A DNA stretch of 64,000 bases from Amoebophrya sp. A120. Its lineage: Eukaryota; Sar; Dinophyceae; Syndiniales; Amoebophryaceae. The stretch covers positions 3,539,838 through 3,603,837 of the forward strand of contig CAJINV010000002.1 of assembly GCA_905178155.1 (NCBI GenBank), given 5' to 3'. How positions within the stretch are numbered: the stretch's first letter is position 1; each line of letters starts with the position of its first letter. The position numbers and the translations under genes are program-made. Below the pieces are notes generated by a model. That model ran no database searches, was not told the origin of the DNA, and saw nothing but the letters and a program-made list of their open reading frames with translations. This document shows positions 54,455-64,000 of this stretch, one piece after another.

Positions 54455-56039
54455 CCCCGTGCCCTCCTTGTAGATTTACTCCCAGTAAAACAGTATTGCT
54501 GTGCGGGAAAGTCTGCATGTTCTAAAACTTAAGATGTAAAATGCTCGGGTTTAGGGTTTTTTACATAAGTACTGGCGTCCGTAGAAGAAATTTACAGATC
54601 ATGATCTTGTAGAAACTGGTATATAGCTCAGGCTTTGGGGCAAAGGCGTGTTCTCACGTCAGAGAGACGACCACACTGCTCTCTCCTAGTCGTGTACCAG
54701 GTCGCGAAAAGATGTAAGCCCGCGCCTGTCTATCGAGGGTGAGACGAGTAAGAGGCAACGCCAGCCACCACTTCAGAAGCGAAGACCAAGGTGCTTGTGT
54801 AAGTCCTACGAAGCGAACTCGAAAAGCCACCATTGGAAGTAAAGTATGGTCTGCTGAGTATAGTAAATTTGTGTCTATGTAGTTGGTTGACGCGTGAAGA
54901 AAAGAAGTCAGTCATCCCATCTAGAACGTTGGCGTACAATGATGTGCAAATGATGATGTGCAAAACCCTTCTGACGGTGAGGATAAGGAGTAGAGATATT
55001 TATGTTGAGTCTCAACATTCTTCTCGCGTGGATAATACTTAGAAAGTCGATATCCTCACTTGTCTTCAAAGCACACAAATATCATTCTTCCCATGCAGCA
55101 CCTCTTCCCGTGTACAATATTTTTACAAGACGCAGGAGCTACATTGGTCACCCCTGTAGGTATGCAAACAAGCTTGCGCGCTGTTGAGCTCCGAAAACGT
55201 GGGGGCGGAGCCTACAGGTCTTTGCGCATTTATCTTCGTTTCTCAGATGAAACAGACCGAAGCCATGTTTTCTTAATCTAGAGGCCGTTTGGGATTTTAC
55301 TTTGCAATATACAAGAACTAGCGTGGTGTCACATTTATATTCTGCACGATGAAGTAACCAGTACTACAACACGCACAGATTATATACAGAACTTGATGCG
55401 TTGAGTAGGTACTTATCAGCAGTGGGCTGGCCTCGAGTTTTCTCACGTTCGTGTATGATGAAAAGTAGTACTCATATCTTGTGAACAAACGTGGAAAGAA
55501 TTGATGGAAGTAGGTCGCAACATTCACATTCTCCAGCACTGCTGAAGCTAAAGTAGACACCAGGCATAAGAAACATAGAGTGAAAAAGTTGGACTTTCGG
55601 CGTTTTCTCAAGCCGTGACAGAATCTCGACCGAACTGTGGTATGACCGTATGTATCCCGCTTGATAAAACCGCTTTCTCAAGCCGTGATAGAACCTCGAC
55701 TCAACTGCAGTGCCGTACTATCCCGCTTTTACTACGCCTTGGCGTAGTAGAAGCAAGGTGCCGTTGCGAGCTGTGATTTAGTTTTTTCACATGGTAGTTA
55801 GATCTCACGCACGCTAGCAGTCCGCTCAACAACTTTCAAGAGAGGCGAAAAACGAGTAGTTTATACAAATCCCCGGGCTGTATGGGGTGCCGCTCTTTTA
55901 GACACGGAAAGGAGGGCGGCGTGGCGCGGCAAAATTTGGCGTCTTTGATTCGACGACCAGGTTCGCCGATACCGAACAGTAGAAAGTCAAAAGAAGAGCA
56001 GACCTTTTTTTTATCGTTTAGCGCTTCATCCTCGTTCTC
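54455..56039. other. Intergenic region with a 70-bp tandem repeat and a hairpin
   Basis: No gene supported except weak coding-like sequence at 55882-55980. A two-copy repeat and a palindrome lie at 55601-55748 (separate entry). Confidence 0.45.
55601..55748. repeat. Two-copy 70-bp tandem repeat followed by a palindrome
   Basis: Units start CGTTTTCTCAAGCCGTGA (55601) and CGCTTTCTCAAGCCGTGA (55671), both ending near TATCCCGCTT. Immediately after, ACTACGCC-TT-GGCGTAGT (about 55731-55748) forms a perfect short hairpin. Confidence 0.8.
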
Positions 56040-56444
56040 GTGTATGATAGGTACTTTGAAGTTCGCGGATTGTCGAAGACAGCAGAACGAAGTTCGCGGA
56101 TTGTCGTGAATGAACGGATCCTGTTCCTGCAGGGCAACAAGCCGGAGCTGCTCTTCGAGCTCAATGACGTGCTGAAGGACGACTACGAGGCGCTGACGAA
56201 GCGGGAGTTCAAGCTGAAACAGGTGCAGCAGGCGGCGACGAGCAGTAGTTCTTCCTCGGCGTCCTCGGGCAACAACGACAAAATGTGCAGCCTGCTGGAG
56301 AAACTGTGTACCCGGGTCGAAGGTTTGGAGAAAAGCCGCACCCCCAGCCCGGAGAAGAATGCCACCCAGTCCGCCGCCAAGACCGCCAAGGGGCTGAAGC
56401 TCAAGGGAGGGAAGAAGTTGACCCGGAAAACCACCACGGGGTGA
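56040..56444 (+). CDS. Small coiled-coil-like protein, 5' end unclear
   Basis: The open frame encodes YDRYFEVRGLSKTAERSSR, IVVNERILFLQGNKPELL, FELNDVLKDDYEALTKREFK, a Ser tract, MCSLLEKLCTRVEGLEKSRT and a basic Lys/Thr tail; stop TGA 56444. There is no ATG at its start, so an upstream exon is expected; a TTTAG acceptor at 56015-56019 opens the same frame (RFILVLVYDRYF). The first 45 bp of the shared block (56043-56087) recur at 57287-57331. An 18-bp repeat GAAGTTCGCGGATTGTCG occurs twice (56058, 56089). Confidence 0.55.
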   Translation: MYDRYFEVRGLSKTAERSSRIVVNERILFLQGNKPELLFELNDVLKDDYEALTKREFKLKQVQQAATSSSSSSASSGNNDKMCSLLEKLCTRVEGLEKSRTPSPEKNATQSAAKTAKGLKLKGGKKLTRKTTTG

Positions 56445-57286
56445 GTGGAGTAGAACTACAACGAACTGGTGGTGAAGTGGAGGGTGAAGAGGTGTGATGG
56501 TGGAAAGTAATGAAGGAGTATTGCAAGACGAAATAAAAAATTCCTAGAAAATAGACTCAGCAAAACCGTTTTTCAAACAGAGTAGGACAGTCTAAAAAAA
56601 ATACCGAGCTATTGTTTGACAAATTTACAGATACTGTTACAATTACCGTTTACGTTTTTAGTTCTTGTTTGACAATTACAACTTACAAAAAATGTGACTT
56701 GCTAGGCTAAGTACTACGCAGTTGCTTCACCTTGATTTTTACTATGCTGTGGAACACTTACACTGCAGGACCGCATGCATTTGTGGAAGAGCAAGTGTTC
56801 CCAGCGTCTCTACTGCTTTTCGTATCGTACTACGTTCATCTGAATCGTACGGACTTTACGTTGTAGGGACTATTTTTGAATTTTTCCATCGTTATGTCGT
56901 TGAGTGACCTTGGGTACTCAATAGAAAAATGTTGCTTCTGTCGTTAATGCAAAGATGAATTTTTGTTTTACCAACTTGTCGTAGGGGAAAGGAAAGCGAC
57001 TGATCGTACGTGTTGAATTTGGCCTTCGTGATTCAGAAAGTCGTTGCTTTTGCTTTGAGTTTGCTCCACGCAAGAACCACGAAAATGTGTCACATGTCCA
57101 CCACAACACACAGTTTTTTGTTTTTACCTCGACAGTTGGGTGACATAGCAGTCTGAGGACGACGGGAAGGTCGGAAACAGCATGACAAATTGCTGATTTG
57201 CTTTTGTTTGTGTCTGTTCAAAAAATCAATCGGTCTAAATGCAGATGTCATTATCGAAAGAAGAAGAAAATGATCTCTACACCCGA
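56445..57286. other. Intergenic stretch
   Basis: About 840 bp, AT-rich, no gene or introner recognised. Confidence 0.5.
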
Positions 57287-57667
57287 TATGATAGGTAGTT
57301 TGAAGTTCGCGGATTGTCGAAGACAGCAGAAAATGGGAAATTGTCTATCACAATTGAATATCAAATGCAAAAATGTCTGGGTCTGGAAGATTGCCAGGTT
57401 TGTCATGCACATTTTGCATGACTCCTCATGTCTGTGATGCATGCCCTAGCATCACAGATTTTGTGAGGGCTTCCCGATGCTTATACCGCATGACAAATGC
57501 TCTTTCTGTGTAGCAAAACTTGGACTCTCTTTGCTGTTCATGCAATACAGATTTTTTTAGAATCCAAAATCAGCATGACAAGTTGGATTCTTCCAGACCC
57601 AGACATTTTTACAGTTGATATTGAAGAAGTCAATCGCATGTTTATTCTCTCACCTAATCAGGGATAA
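57287..57667 (+). pseudogene. Partial copy of the 56040 gene with its own introner
   Basis: 57287-57331 repeats 56043-56087 with few changes, but GGTAC is GGTAG here, giving an in-frame stop (or an AG acceptor). From 57299 the frame reads FEVRGLSKTAENGKLSITIE; introner A19 is removed and EVNRMFILSPNQG follows to TAA 57667. The two copies differ completely after SKTAE. It could be the end of a real gene with an acceptor at 57298, or a fragment. Confidence 0.45.
57359..57620. mobile_element. Introner A19
   Basis: Starts TATCAAATGCAAAAATGTC, ends GACATTTTTACAGTTGATA. TSD TTGAA at 57354-57358 and 57621-57625. Reverse orientation. Confidence 0.94.
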
Positions 57668-58599
57668 AGCCCTGACGAGACCATTTCCAGAGGCAATGTA
57701 GAGAAATGACCACAGCCGAATTGTTCCCCATCCTATATTTATGCTCGTGATATGGAACGGATGGAACCGGTGCCGCGGCCTGCACATGAGTTCTTATAAT
57801 TTCTGGTTCAATACATAAGCTCAGTTCGCAGTACTAAAGTGCTCTATTTTTTCAAGCTTCCCTCTGGGATTTATCTACTCTTCAATACATAGTCACAAGA
57901 TTTTAAATCACGAGCTCCTCAAGGAAAAATGAAGGGTCCTCCACCGAAGACCTTCTGCTATTTTCACGACCGGATCTTCGACAAGAGCAACAAAGAGGAA
58001 TCTTCATGCCGGTCAAATTTTACGTCGTGCACTTCTTGGCTCCGTCAAATTTTAAGCGACCGCCTTTGATGCACCACCAAAAATGTCGCTCCCCCCACAA
58101 ATCGTTGCCGAGGCAGTTCTGCTGGGCTCATGACGCCATTAAAATTTATCAGGCGAATTTATGATGTCGATGGAAAAATCGTCGTGGTCGTCAGTATCGG
58201 ATGAAACTGTAAGTACTAGCTCGCTCTTGATCTTCTTGTCATCGGGGCTCGACAATTGTTCCTGATCCGGGAATATTGCTTTTAGGTTTGCATCAACATG
58301 CGGGTCCGAAGATACAGCTCTTTCGAATGAATGAAAAAATTCGCAGTTTTACGTTTTGATGACTAACAACTACGCCACATTGTATAATTTTTTCTTGGTC
58401 CTGGAAAAAAAGTAGAATACACAATCGCATTTGCTCTAACATAAAGGAAAGTAGAAGTGCATATACACAATAAAAGTAAGTAGAAATTATACAAGTTTTG
58501 GTTTTTTTTTCAATCTGTTTTATCGCTCTCGGATCTCTATATCAATTGAATCTGTGTTCTGGTTTTCTTTCAGCTTTTAGAAGACCACAAGTAGAAGTA
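57668..58599. other. Upstream region of BspA gene III
   Basis: A short frame at 57929-58069 (46 codons, MKGPPPKTFCYFHDRIFDK) is too small to judge. From 58073 the DNA is similar to 43845 onward. Contains dispersed repeat copy 3. Confidence 0.5.
58222..58465. repeat. Dispersed upstream repeat, copy 3
   Basis: Starts CGCTCTTGATCTTCTTGTC and ends near ATAAAGGAAAGTAGAAGTGC; the same block as 44005-44240, 130 bp before the start codon of gene III. Probably promoter and leader sequence duplicated with the gene. Confidence 0.85.
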
Positions 58600-61500
58600 A
58601 TGTGGGCCGCTTTGGTCGAAAAGTCTCGGCTTCGCGCCGAGATGAATGTGAATTATGTCAGCACGACTACATCAATTTCTCCCCCTGCTGCGGTCAAGAA
58701 ACTTCCTGTCCAGCACTCGAAGACGGGCTCGTCGAGCCTCCTCCGCCAGTACCTTTTCGTGCTGGCAGCCGGTCTTGTTGGCCATGGTCTTTTTTCCGGA
58801 AGCAGCGACAGTTGGAAGAGCAGCTCTGTACTAATTATAACGGGGGCCTATGCGGCGCGGTCGCGGGGTAGTTCACCAGAAGTTGGATTTGCACCTGCTC
58901 CAGAGGGGACCACGACTGAAGCCGGACACGAAGTGGACGAGGGTGAAGCATATTCTGACGGCATGGTGGTCCCATATCGTGGCTCTGAATTGGTCCTCGG
59001 CGCGAAAAAAGTACAGCAACGCGTCCGGAAGAGGACGAACAAGACCCGCGGGATGAAGAGTTGCAGTGCATCAGCAAAAAAGCCCGGAAAAGTCGCTTCG
59101 TCGGTATTTTTGAAGACGGTGAAGAAGCAGAAGAAGTGCGGGGGAAGAAATAGCACTTCTGTCAGGCGGTCCCGGAATATTAAAACGAAGATTAGCGCAG
59201 CTGCGTCCTCGGAGCAAGCTTCGGAGAGAAACGAAACGAACGATGCTGGAACAACAACCACCGGCACAAGCTCTGCATCGGACGAAGATGACAGCGGTAG
59301 CAATCCCTCTTCCAGCACGCCGCGGTTTTCCAACCCGGGTTTGGAAGAAGAGGATCTGCGCACAGCCGCTTCGTCTGACTCAGAGAAGGAGGAACACAAG
59401 ACACCGTCCAACGCCGGAGGAGCTTTGGTGGAGATCGCCCTGGGGACCTTGTCGACGTCCCATCTAACGGGCAAGGAGCGATTAGGCTTGCGGACCGTGG
59501 ACCGTGCGGCCAAATCAGTAATGGACAGCCAGTGGGAGGCGTTCGAGAGCCGCAGAGAGTTGGACAGAGTATTCCATTTGTGGGTTTTCTATCTTTCACC
59601 AGGCGGCCGTCGTCACGAGAAAGCTGCAAAAGAAACGCTAGCACGGTACGGCCCCACCCATAGCTGGGACGTATCGCGCATCGCCGACCTGGACAACTTC
59701 TTCAACTGCAGGCGCGGCTGCGACAAGGGCCTGGGAAAATTTTTTCCGAAAATTCACGACTGGAAAACAAACGGCGTGCGGAGTATGCGCCACATGTTTC
59801 GCCACTGTGACCACTTTGACCAGGCGCTCCGCTGGGACCTTGGTACCGTAGAGACGATGGAGGGTATGTTCCTCCAAGATTATAATGTTCCAATAGGTCA
59901 TGTTCATGACGCATCCCAATATATTCGCGGTATTTTTGGGAGTTTGGAAGCTTTCGCTGCATCTGAATTTTACAACCAGAGGACAGCTTCTCCTGCAGCT
60001 GGCGCACTCACCCGGCACCGCTTCTTGGAGTTTCACAGGCGTGGCGCTTTCGCCGGCACGCCCGCGGAGAGATGGTTTTTGGATAACAAGAGCGCACTGG
60101 CTTCACCGCTCCTGGATTTTCCCGAACCGGGCCTGATTCCGGGGAAAAGTGCTTTCGTGTACCATCCGGAGCTGGTGGTAAGGAATCTTGCGGGTGACAT
60201 CGTGCACACCTATTCTTATGCGAACTGGGAGCATTACAGCCCATCACACGTCGGCGGGGATGTCCGGGAAAGAATCAGATTACAAACAAGGGGCCTCGGG
60301 CACGGCGCCCGTAGGCCGAAAACCATCAGGCTTCTGTATGGCGTCGAGGATGTGCTGTCACTGGTGGAGCCGTACCCGCTTGCGAACTTCCTACTCCCGT
60401 CGGCACGGGCATCGGGGTATCCCGATGCGATCACGCTGCAAGTGGTCCTCGTGGAGAAGTTTGAGAAATGGACCTTCGAGAGCTTCAATGCCAGCGACCC
60501 TGTGCGACGATTCTGGCATAGAACCTTTTTTCGAGGGCAGCCCCCCATCCCCCCCTTTGACGAGCGAGGGCCGGAGAGGCGGGCCATTGAAAGCACGTAC
60601 GGGCCGATAGAGCACTGGGACTTCTCGCTTGTCAGCACACCCCCCACAGAGCCCAAGGGGGACACGTATCCAAGAAAAAAAGTGTGTAAGTGTATATAAC
60701 TTTGTGTTGCAGAGGACGATGCAAGACTCTTACTTACAATTGTCATGCTGGACATGCGTCAGACAGAGGCTCTTTTCGTGCGTCATTTCATGCACTAGCT
60801 ACGCATGACAGGTTTTCTCTGTCATGCAGAGCAAACTTGTTAGTTATGTTGTTCCTCCAAGAGAATTACACCCACATACACAGTTTTTTTCTTGTATAGC
60901 ACGACGGTGGACTTCAATGCCGACCTCTTTGGAATCAATTTTAGTCGATATTGCAAAGCATGGGGAAAGTGGGACAGCTGGAGAACTTTTTTTATCCTAC
61001 AGCAAAGCTCGGACACGCACATACCAGAAACAAAAACAATTTGCCATGCTGTTAGTTTTATATTTTCTTGTGCTCCGCGTGACAAATATTTCGGCGACTT
61101 TTGTCTTGCTAGTCCGCATTGTGTATGTGTGCTCAATTCAAGCATGCCAGGTTCTTAAGTACTGGTATTGCAGATCAGCATCACGACGAAGTTTCTTCTT
61201 CTTGTGACAGAAAAACATCAACATATTAGATTCATTTCTCTTCTGGTATGCGCCTGCCTTTCTCTAGAATAGTTTTTGGACGCACCAGGATCTACGATGA
61301 ACTGCCCGAGGAACATAGATGGCCAGACCCTGTCCGGATCAGCGATTGGACGTTATCCTACAAAAAGGCTCATCCGTACCGGGAGAAAAAAGAATTTGCA
61401 TGGCGCAAAAAACTTTGCCATGCTGCTCTGCGTAAGGGAGGAAAACCTGTCAACAAATGGAGATGCTGCTAATGCAGAATTTTTGTCCGAGATGTACCAT

Positions 61501-64000
61501 ATAAGATTTGTGATTTTGAACGGAGAGCAAAAACCGCTTTCACACAAAAAAAAAACCGGGGCTGTCGCCCAAAAAATTGTATTTTCGCGAATGTGCGTAT
61601 GGATGTGCTTTTCTGTAGGATAAACGTTGCCCAAAAACTACAGCGTAAAGGGCCTTTTCGCTTCTTGCAGAGATTTTGACCAGCCCCTTCGGTGGGACTT
61701 TGATCTGGACGGCCAGGACCCGCCCGCGGCGCTGGCCTACAGTAAGTTTCGTGGCATGTTTCAAGATGTCCGTATTTTTGACAACATCATCATGTTCCAG
61801 GAGTCTGATTTTTTCCGGTTCGATTTCGATACTCTTCGCCTTGAAGAAGACGGAAAGTTTCGGTACCAGCATATGCCCTTGGAAAAGTTTCTCGGGCTTC
61901 GCCGGCACGGTGCGTTCACCATCGCTCACGACCTCGACCATCGTGCCACGCCTCCCCCACCGCCGCCCTACCCGGAGCGACAAACTGCGCATTTGTTTGC
62001 CGCTAGACCCTGGGTTTGGGGGAAGCAGGAGTACGAGCGCGCGTGGGAGCGGGAACATGGGATTATGCTGGCACTGCACCGAAGGCAGGATGCAGAGGTT
62101 TTTGCCGAGGCGCTGCAAGAGCGGCAAAGACAGCGTGCCGAAGATACAATTCTCCAAACCAACGCCATGTTGGAGGACGATTCCGTGCGCGAACGCGATG
62201 AGGAGAGATTGCGCCGCGCCATCAAGGGTGGCTACCGGCACGTGAAGACCAAATTTGTGAAGAGAATAGGTAGTTTCAAAGCCTTCTCCAGCCGCGCGGA
62301 GCTCGAAGCGGCGGTCCTACCGTTTCGGAAGATGCCTCTCGTTGCGGATGGCGCGTCAAAAGTGCCTGATGCTGCGTCGAAGCCAGAGCCTACCGCCCAA
62401 GAGGAGCGAGACAAGATAGAAGACGTGTATGGTCCCGTCGGTTACTGGAACGTGTCTCAGGTCGAGGACTTGAGCTTCTTTTTTTCGAAGTTCTGCATGG
62501 ACCACAGAAACTCGTGGTATAAGGCTTTTGACGTCCGGTTCTTTGTCATCAGCAACTGGGACACACGCGGCGTGAAGAACATGCAGGGGCTGTTTATGGG
62601 TTGCGAAAGTTTCAACGAGCCGCTCCATCTCTGGGATGTGGGGCAAGTGACCGACATGAGCAAAATGTTCGCCGGCGCTGGGAACTTTGATCAACCGATC
62701 GGGCAATGGGACGTGAGCCGCGTCACTGACATGAGCCACATGTTCTTCGCCGCAGGAGATTTCAACGCGCCCATCAGCCGGTGGGACACTTCGCGCGTCA
62801 CGAATATGGCGCACATGTTTATGCGCACGGACAAGTTCGACCAGGAACTTCATTGGGATGTGAGCAGCGTCACCGACATGACCGGAATGTTCAAAGCGGC
62901 AAAACATTACAACTACCCGCTGCATTTTTGGAATGTGGTCCGCGTAACAAGCATGGCGCTCATGTTTGCCTGGACGGGACATTTCAATCAGCCCCTGAAC
63001 AAGTGGAGCATCGGTAGTGTGAGGAATATGAGGGGCATGTTTTACGATTCCCAGAAATTCAACCAGGATCTGTCGGCCTGGGGCAGCTTGACTCTCCATG
63101 GCGCCGGCGGCGTGGAAGCAGATGGCATTCTTTCGGCGGCACGGGTGTTTCGTCGCCCAGAAAACCTGCGTCCCGAACAGTTGGCAAAGCTACAACAAGA
63201 AGAGGCGACCCACAATGGCAGAAGTTACGACGCAAGACGTGAACAATATTGGCAGGATGGATTCATTGACTTGGCGGTAATCACAAGAGAGAAGGACAAA
63301 ATGGTTAAGCAGTTCCTCTTAAAGTTTGGAGCACCCACTTCTGAAAGACTTGGCGTTCCGACACTGTGGACAATGGTGGAGAACCTACTCGCATCGCGCC
63401 CTAGTGCGATGCGCGAAGGGTGGGGCGCGCCATCTTCAAGTCAAGTGCTAATAACCGAACAAGACGGGGAGCAGAGTGAAGCATATTCGGACGGCTCGGG
63501 CCGACATTCTAATTATGATTCTGATTATTCCCGGTCCTATCAAGTGCAAAAAAATACGTCTGGGTCTGGATTTGTCTTCAGGTTTTGCATCTGCAAAAAC
63601 AAGGCGGGCAGCACACGGAGCAGGACAAGTTCCAAAGAGGGGTCTCCATGATGTCGTGTCTGCATCAGAAATGCTCTCTCGTCCTAAACGAGTCATAAAT
63701 CGACCGCCTTGCGGTTGTAACTACGCAAAATAAATACTGATTTTTGATTGTTCCAGACTCCGAGTCACAAGCTTACAACATCCTTCCAGACCCAGATATT
63801 TTTGCATGCGATACGTCCCCCCGTTCTGTGGCGGTCGACGACTCGGACGACGATGCCGTAACGCAAAAGGCTGCAGGAGGTGGCCTCGTCACGACAGCCG
63901 CCCCTGTAGTCCCTGGCGCAAAAAAAGTACAACAACTCGTCCGAAAGAGGACGAACAAGACCCGCGGCATGAAGAGTTCCAGCGCATCATCAAAAAAGCC
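58600..64000 (+). CDS. BspA-like (DUF285) repeat protein III, runs past window edge
   Basis: Exons 58600-60666, 60904-60993, 61278-61353, 61628-63537 and 63819 to beyond 64000; all junctions are in phase. The start ATG 58600 gives MWAALVEKSRLRAEMN, then SSSLLRQYLFVLAAGLVGHG, a probable membrane anchor. A basic/Ser linker follows (KKVQQRVRKRTNKTRGMKSC, SSASDEDDSGSNPSSSTPRF), then the head WEAFESRRELDRVF, the YGPTHSWDVSRI block and repeats. After the introns the second half has SDWTLPKNYSVKGLFASCRD, the head FSSRAELEAAVLPF, and seven consecutive BspA repeats (for example WDVGQVTDMSKMFAGAGNFD and WDVSRVTDMSHMFFAAGDFN). After 63819 the frame reads KAAGGGLVTTAAP, KKVQQLVRKRTNKTRGMKSS, the linker of a further unit, as at the unit 1/2 border of gene II. 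So the gene is modular and probably long. Function unknown; an exposed location is inferred. Confidence 0.82.
60667..60898. mobile_element. Introner D3 in BspA gene III
   Basis: Left TIR AAGAAAAAAAGTGTGTAAGTG, right TIR CATACACAGTTTTTTTCTTG. TSD CACG at 60663-60666 and 60900-60903. Joined product KGDTTVDFNADLF. Confidence 0.93.
60993..61271. mobile_element. Introner I1 in BspA gene III
   Basis: Starts TATCCTACAGCAAAGCTCGG, ends GCCTGCCTTTCTCTAGAATA, imperfect inverse repeats. TSD is a T run (TTTTT). Joined product WRTFFGRTRIYDELPEE in frame. Confidence 0.75.
61354..61622. mobile_element. Introner I2 in BspA gene III
   Basis: Starts TATCCTACAAAAAGGCTCAT, ends ATGTGCTTTTCTGTAGGATA. TSD ACGT at 61350-61353 and 61624-61627. 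The joined SDWTLPKNYSVKGLF aligns with SDWTLPAFFDAKGLF in gene II, which has no element here. Confidence 0.93.
63538..63813. mobile_element. Introner A18 in BspA gene III
   Basis: Starts TATCAAGTGCAAAAAAATAC then GTCTGGGTCTGG, ends CAGATATTTTTGCATGCGATA. TSD GTCC at 63534-63537 and 63815-63818. It lies at the border between the unit end and the linker of the next unit. Confidence 0.9.

Noticed and set aside
1-64000. CRISPR array as explanation of the many repeats
   Set aside because: Repeats are inverted pairs around unique interiors and lie inside eukaryotic reading frames, not regularly spaced direct repeats.
1-64000. tRNA or rRNA genes
   Set aside because: No stretch with a convincing T-arm and A/B box pattern or rRNA core was noticed by eye; a covariance-model scan was not possible.

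Overview
The window looks like nuclear DNA of a eukaryote, most probably a syndinian (Amoebophrya-like) parasitic dinoflagellate. This is an inference. It rests on: every supported gene lying on the + strand (unidirectional clusters are typical of dinoflagellates); protein families that are eukaryotic (PP2C, two SET-domain proteins, an EGLN/PHD-type prolyl hydroxylase, a zf-PARP/PADR1 protein); an APE-type LINE; and above all about 45 short inverted-repeat elements that cut open reading frames and behave as introns. Invasive intronic elements of this kind have been reported from Amoebophrya genomes. I could not run a search to confirm the taxon.

The dominant feature is the intron-like elements (called introners here). 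Each starts TAT (or near) and ends ATA, has terminal inverted repeats (TIRs) of about 15-30 bp, and is flanked by a 3-6 bp (usually 5 bp) target-site duplication (TSD). Removing the element plus one TSD copy restores the reading frame. I checked this by hand-splicing: ten multi-exon genes give exon sums divisible by three, and several junctions rebuild known motifs (SDGLWD of PP2C, NHSC of SET, the BspA-repeat core). The boundaries are not GT-AG. I separate nine TIR families: A (about 20 copies, TIR core ATGTCTGGGTCTGGAAG), B (3, GTGCACAACTCCCCC), C (8, TGCAAAAGTATCGTACTCG), D (3, AAGAAAAAAGTGT), E (3, AAAATCCCCCCTCCCC), F (4, AAAACGTCCCCACC), G (1), H (1, decayed) and I (2, TATCCTACAGAAAAGC). 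Their interiors share a motif of type TTTGTCATGC / GCATGACAAA. Conventional GT-AG introns are also present (13801-14204, 15753-15875, 53077-53422, perhaps two more).

Layout. 1-1158: 3' end of an EGLN-like prolyl hydroxylase. 3273-5907: PP2C phosphatase in five exons. 8974-11335: DUF4833-like protein. 12227-13042: unknown intronless gene. 13634-15967: zf-PARP + PADR1 protein. 16656-18994: SMYD-like SET methyltransferase. 19750-20508: lysine-rich intronless protein. 21312-26007: low-complexity protein(s), possibly one gene split by a 1.3-kb insertion with about 50-bp direct repeats. 26033-28412: two less certain genes. 30061-33679: LSMT/SETD-type SET protein. 34063-37911: intact APE-class non-LTR retrotransposon. 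38329-38937: small unknown gene.

39928 to the right edge: a cluster of BspA-like (DUF285, WDVSxVTxMxxMF repeat) genes. Gene I (39928-42279) is short. Gene II (46260-54454, perhaps starting at 44399) splices into one 1,895-codon frame made of two concatenated units. Gene III (58600 to beyond 64000) begins with a membrane anchor, runs through a full unit and re-enters the start of a second unit at the window edge. A block of promoter plus first exon is duplicated upstream of II and III, and part of it also lies before I. Such surface/secreted-looking repeat proteins could face a host, but that is conjecture.
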